DNA of 13,534 bases, taken from contig CAZERD010000044.1 of assembly GCA_964515405.1 (NCBI GenBank), forward strand, positions 1 to 13,534. Direction: 5' to 3'. Every line of letters begins with the position of its first letter. Position 1 is the first letter of the stretch. A program made the position numbers and the translations under genes. Positions 13,463 through 13,534 of this stretch are shown here, in pieces. The notes under the pieces are model-generated. The model searched no databases. It saw only the letters and a list, made by a program, of their open reading frames with translations, and was not told the origin of the DNA. The stretch comes from CAZERD01 sp964515405. Lineage in GTDB: Bacteria; Campylobacterota_A; Desulfurellia; Desulfurellales; CAZERD01.

Positions 13463-13534
13463 GGAGAGGTGGCCGAGCTGGCTGAAGGCGCTCGCCTGCT
13501 AAGCGAGTGTAGGGTCAAAAACTCTACCGCGGGT
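13463..13534 (+). tRNA. tRNA-Ser (anticodon GCU), truncated by the window end
   Basis: The first 72 nt of a class II tRNA begin 8 nt after tRNA-Ser(UGA). The anticodon stem CTCGC/GCGAG encloses loop CTGCTAA (anticodon GCU, reading AGC), and a long variable arm GTAGGGT-CAAAA-ACTCTAC follows. The sequence stops within the T arm. It is probably co-transcribed with the preceding tRNA. Confidence 0.95.

Overview
The window is ordinary chromosomal DNA from a bacterium. It is moderately AT-rich by eye and uses AGA/AGG heavily for arginine. The branched-chain amino acid binding protein has a plain type I signal peptide with no lipobox, which points to a Gram-negative-type cell with a periplasm. Neither complete tRNA gene encodes its 3' CCA. 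Nothing in the sequence names the species. An anaerobic or thermophilic propionate- and amino-acid-using lineage (Hippea/Desulfurella-like) is only a guess.

Layout: (1) Positions 1-5970, minus strand, look like one long operon reading leftwards: livJ-livH-livM-livG-livF (complete branched-chain amino acid ABC importer), a GcvR-like ACT-domain gene, def (peptide deformylase) and the start of uvrB. Genes overlap or nearly touch, and a sigma70-type promoter lies at 6005-6032. (2) Positions 5971-6260 are a divergent control region. (3) Positions 6219-8980, plus strand: a strong promoter, tRNA-Ala(CGC), then ilvA (threonine deaminase) starting 12 nt after the tRNA, overlapped by hemW. (4) Positions 9004-12930, minus strand: fbp, a nitroreductase-family gene, prpD and prpB in a tight operon that converges on hemW. 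(5) Positions 12931-13367 hold no convincing protein gene but contain the fbp promoter and a strong long-range inverted repeat with its own minus-strand promoter, a candidate structured RNA or fbp leader. (6) The right end has tRNA-Ser(UGA) and a truncated tRNA-Ser(GCU).

Together: the liv importer and the divergent ilvA put branched-chain amino acid uptake back to back with the first step of isoleucine synthesis. The prpD-prpB pair is the methylcitrate branch of propionyl-CoA oxidation, yielding pyruvate and succinate. Co-transcription with fructose-1,6-bisphosphatase suggests that carbon is sent to gluconeogenesis; no prpC is visible here.

The most notable observations are a perfect 207-bp in-frame tandem duplication inside the ACT-domain gene (778-1196), the unassigned structured RNA at about 12997-13154, and the tRNA-Ala/ilvA arrangement, in which tRNA 3' processing would create the 5' end of the ilvA mRNA.
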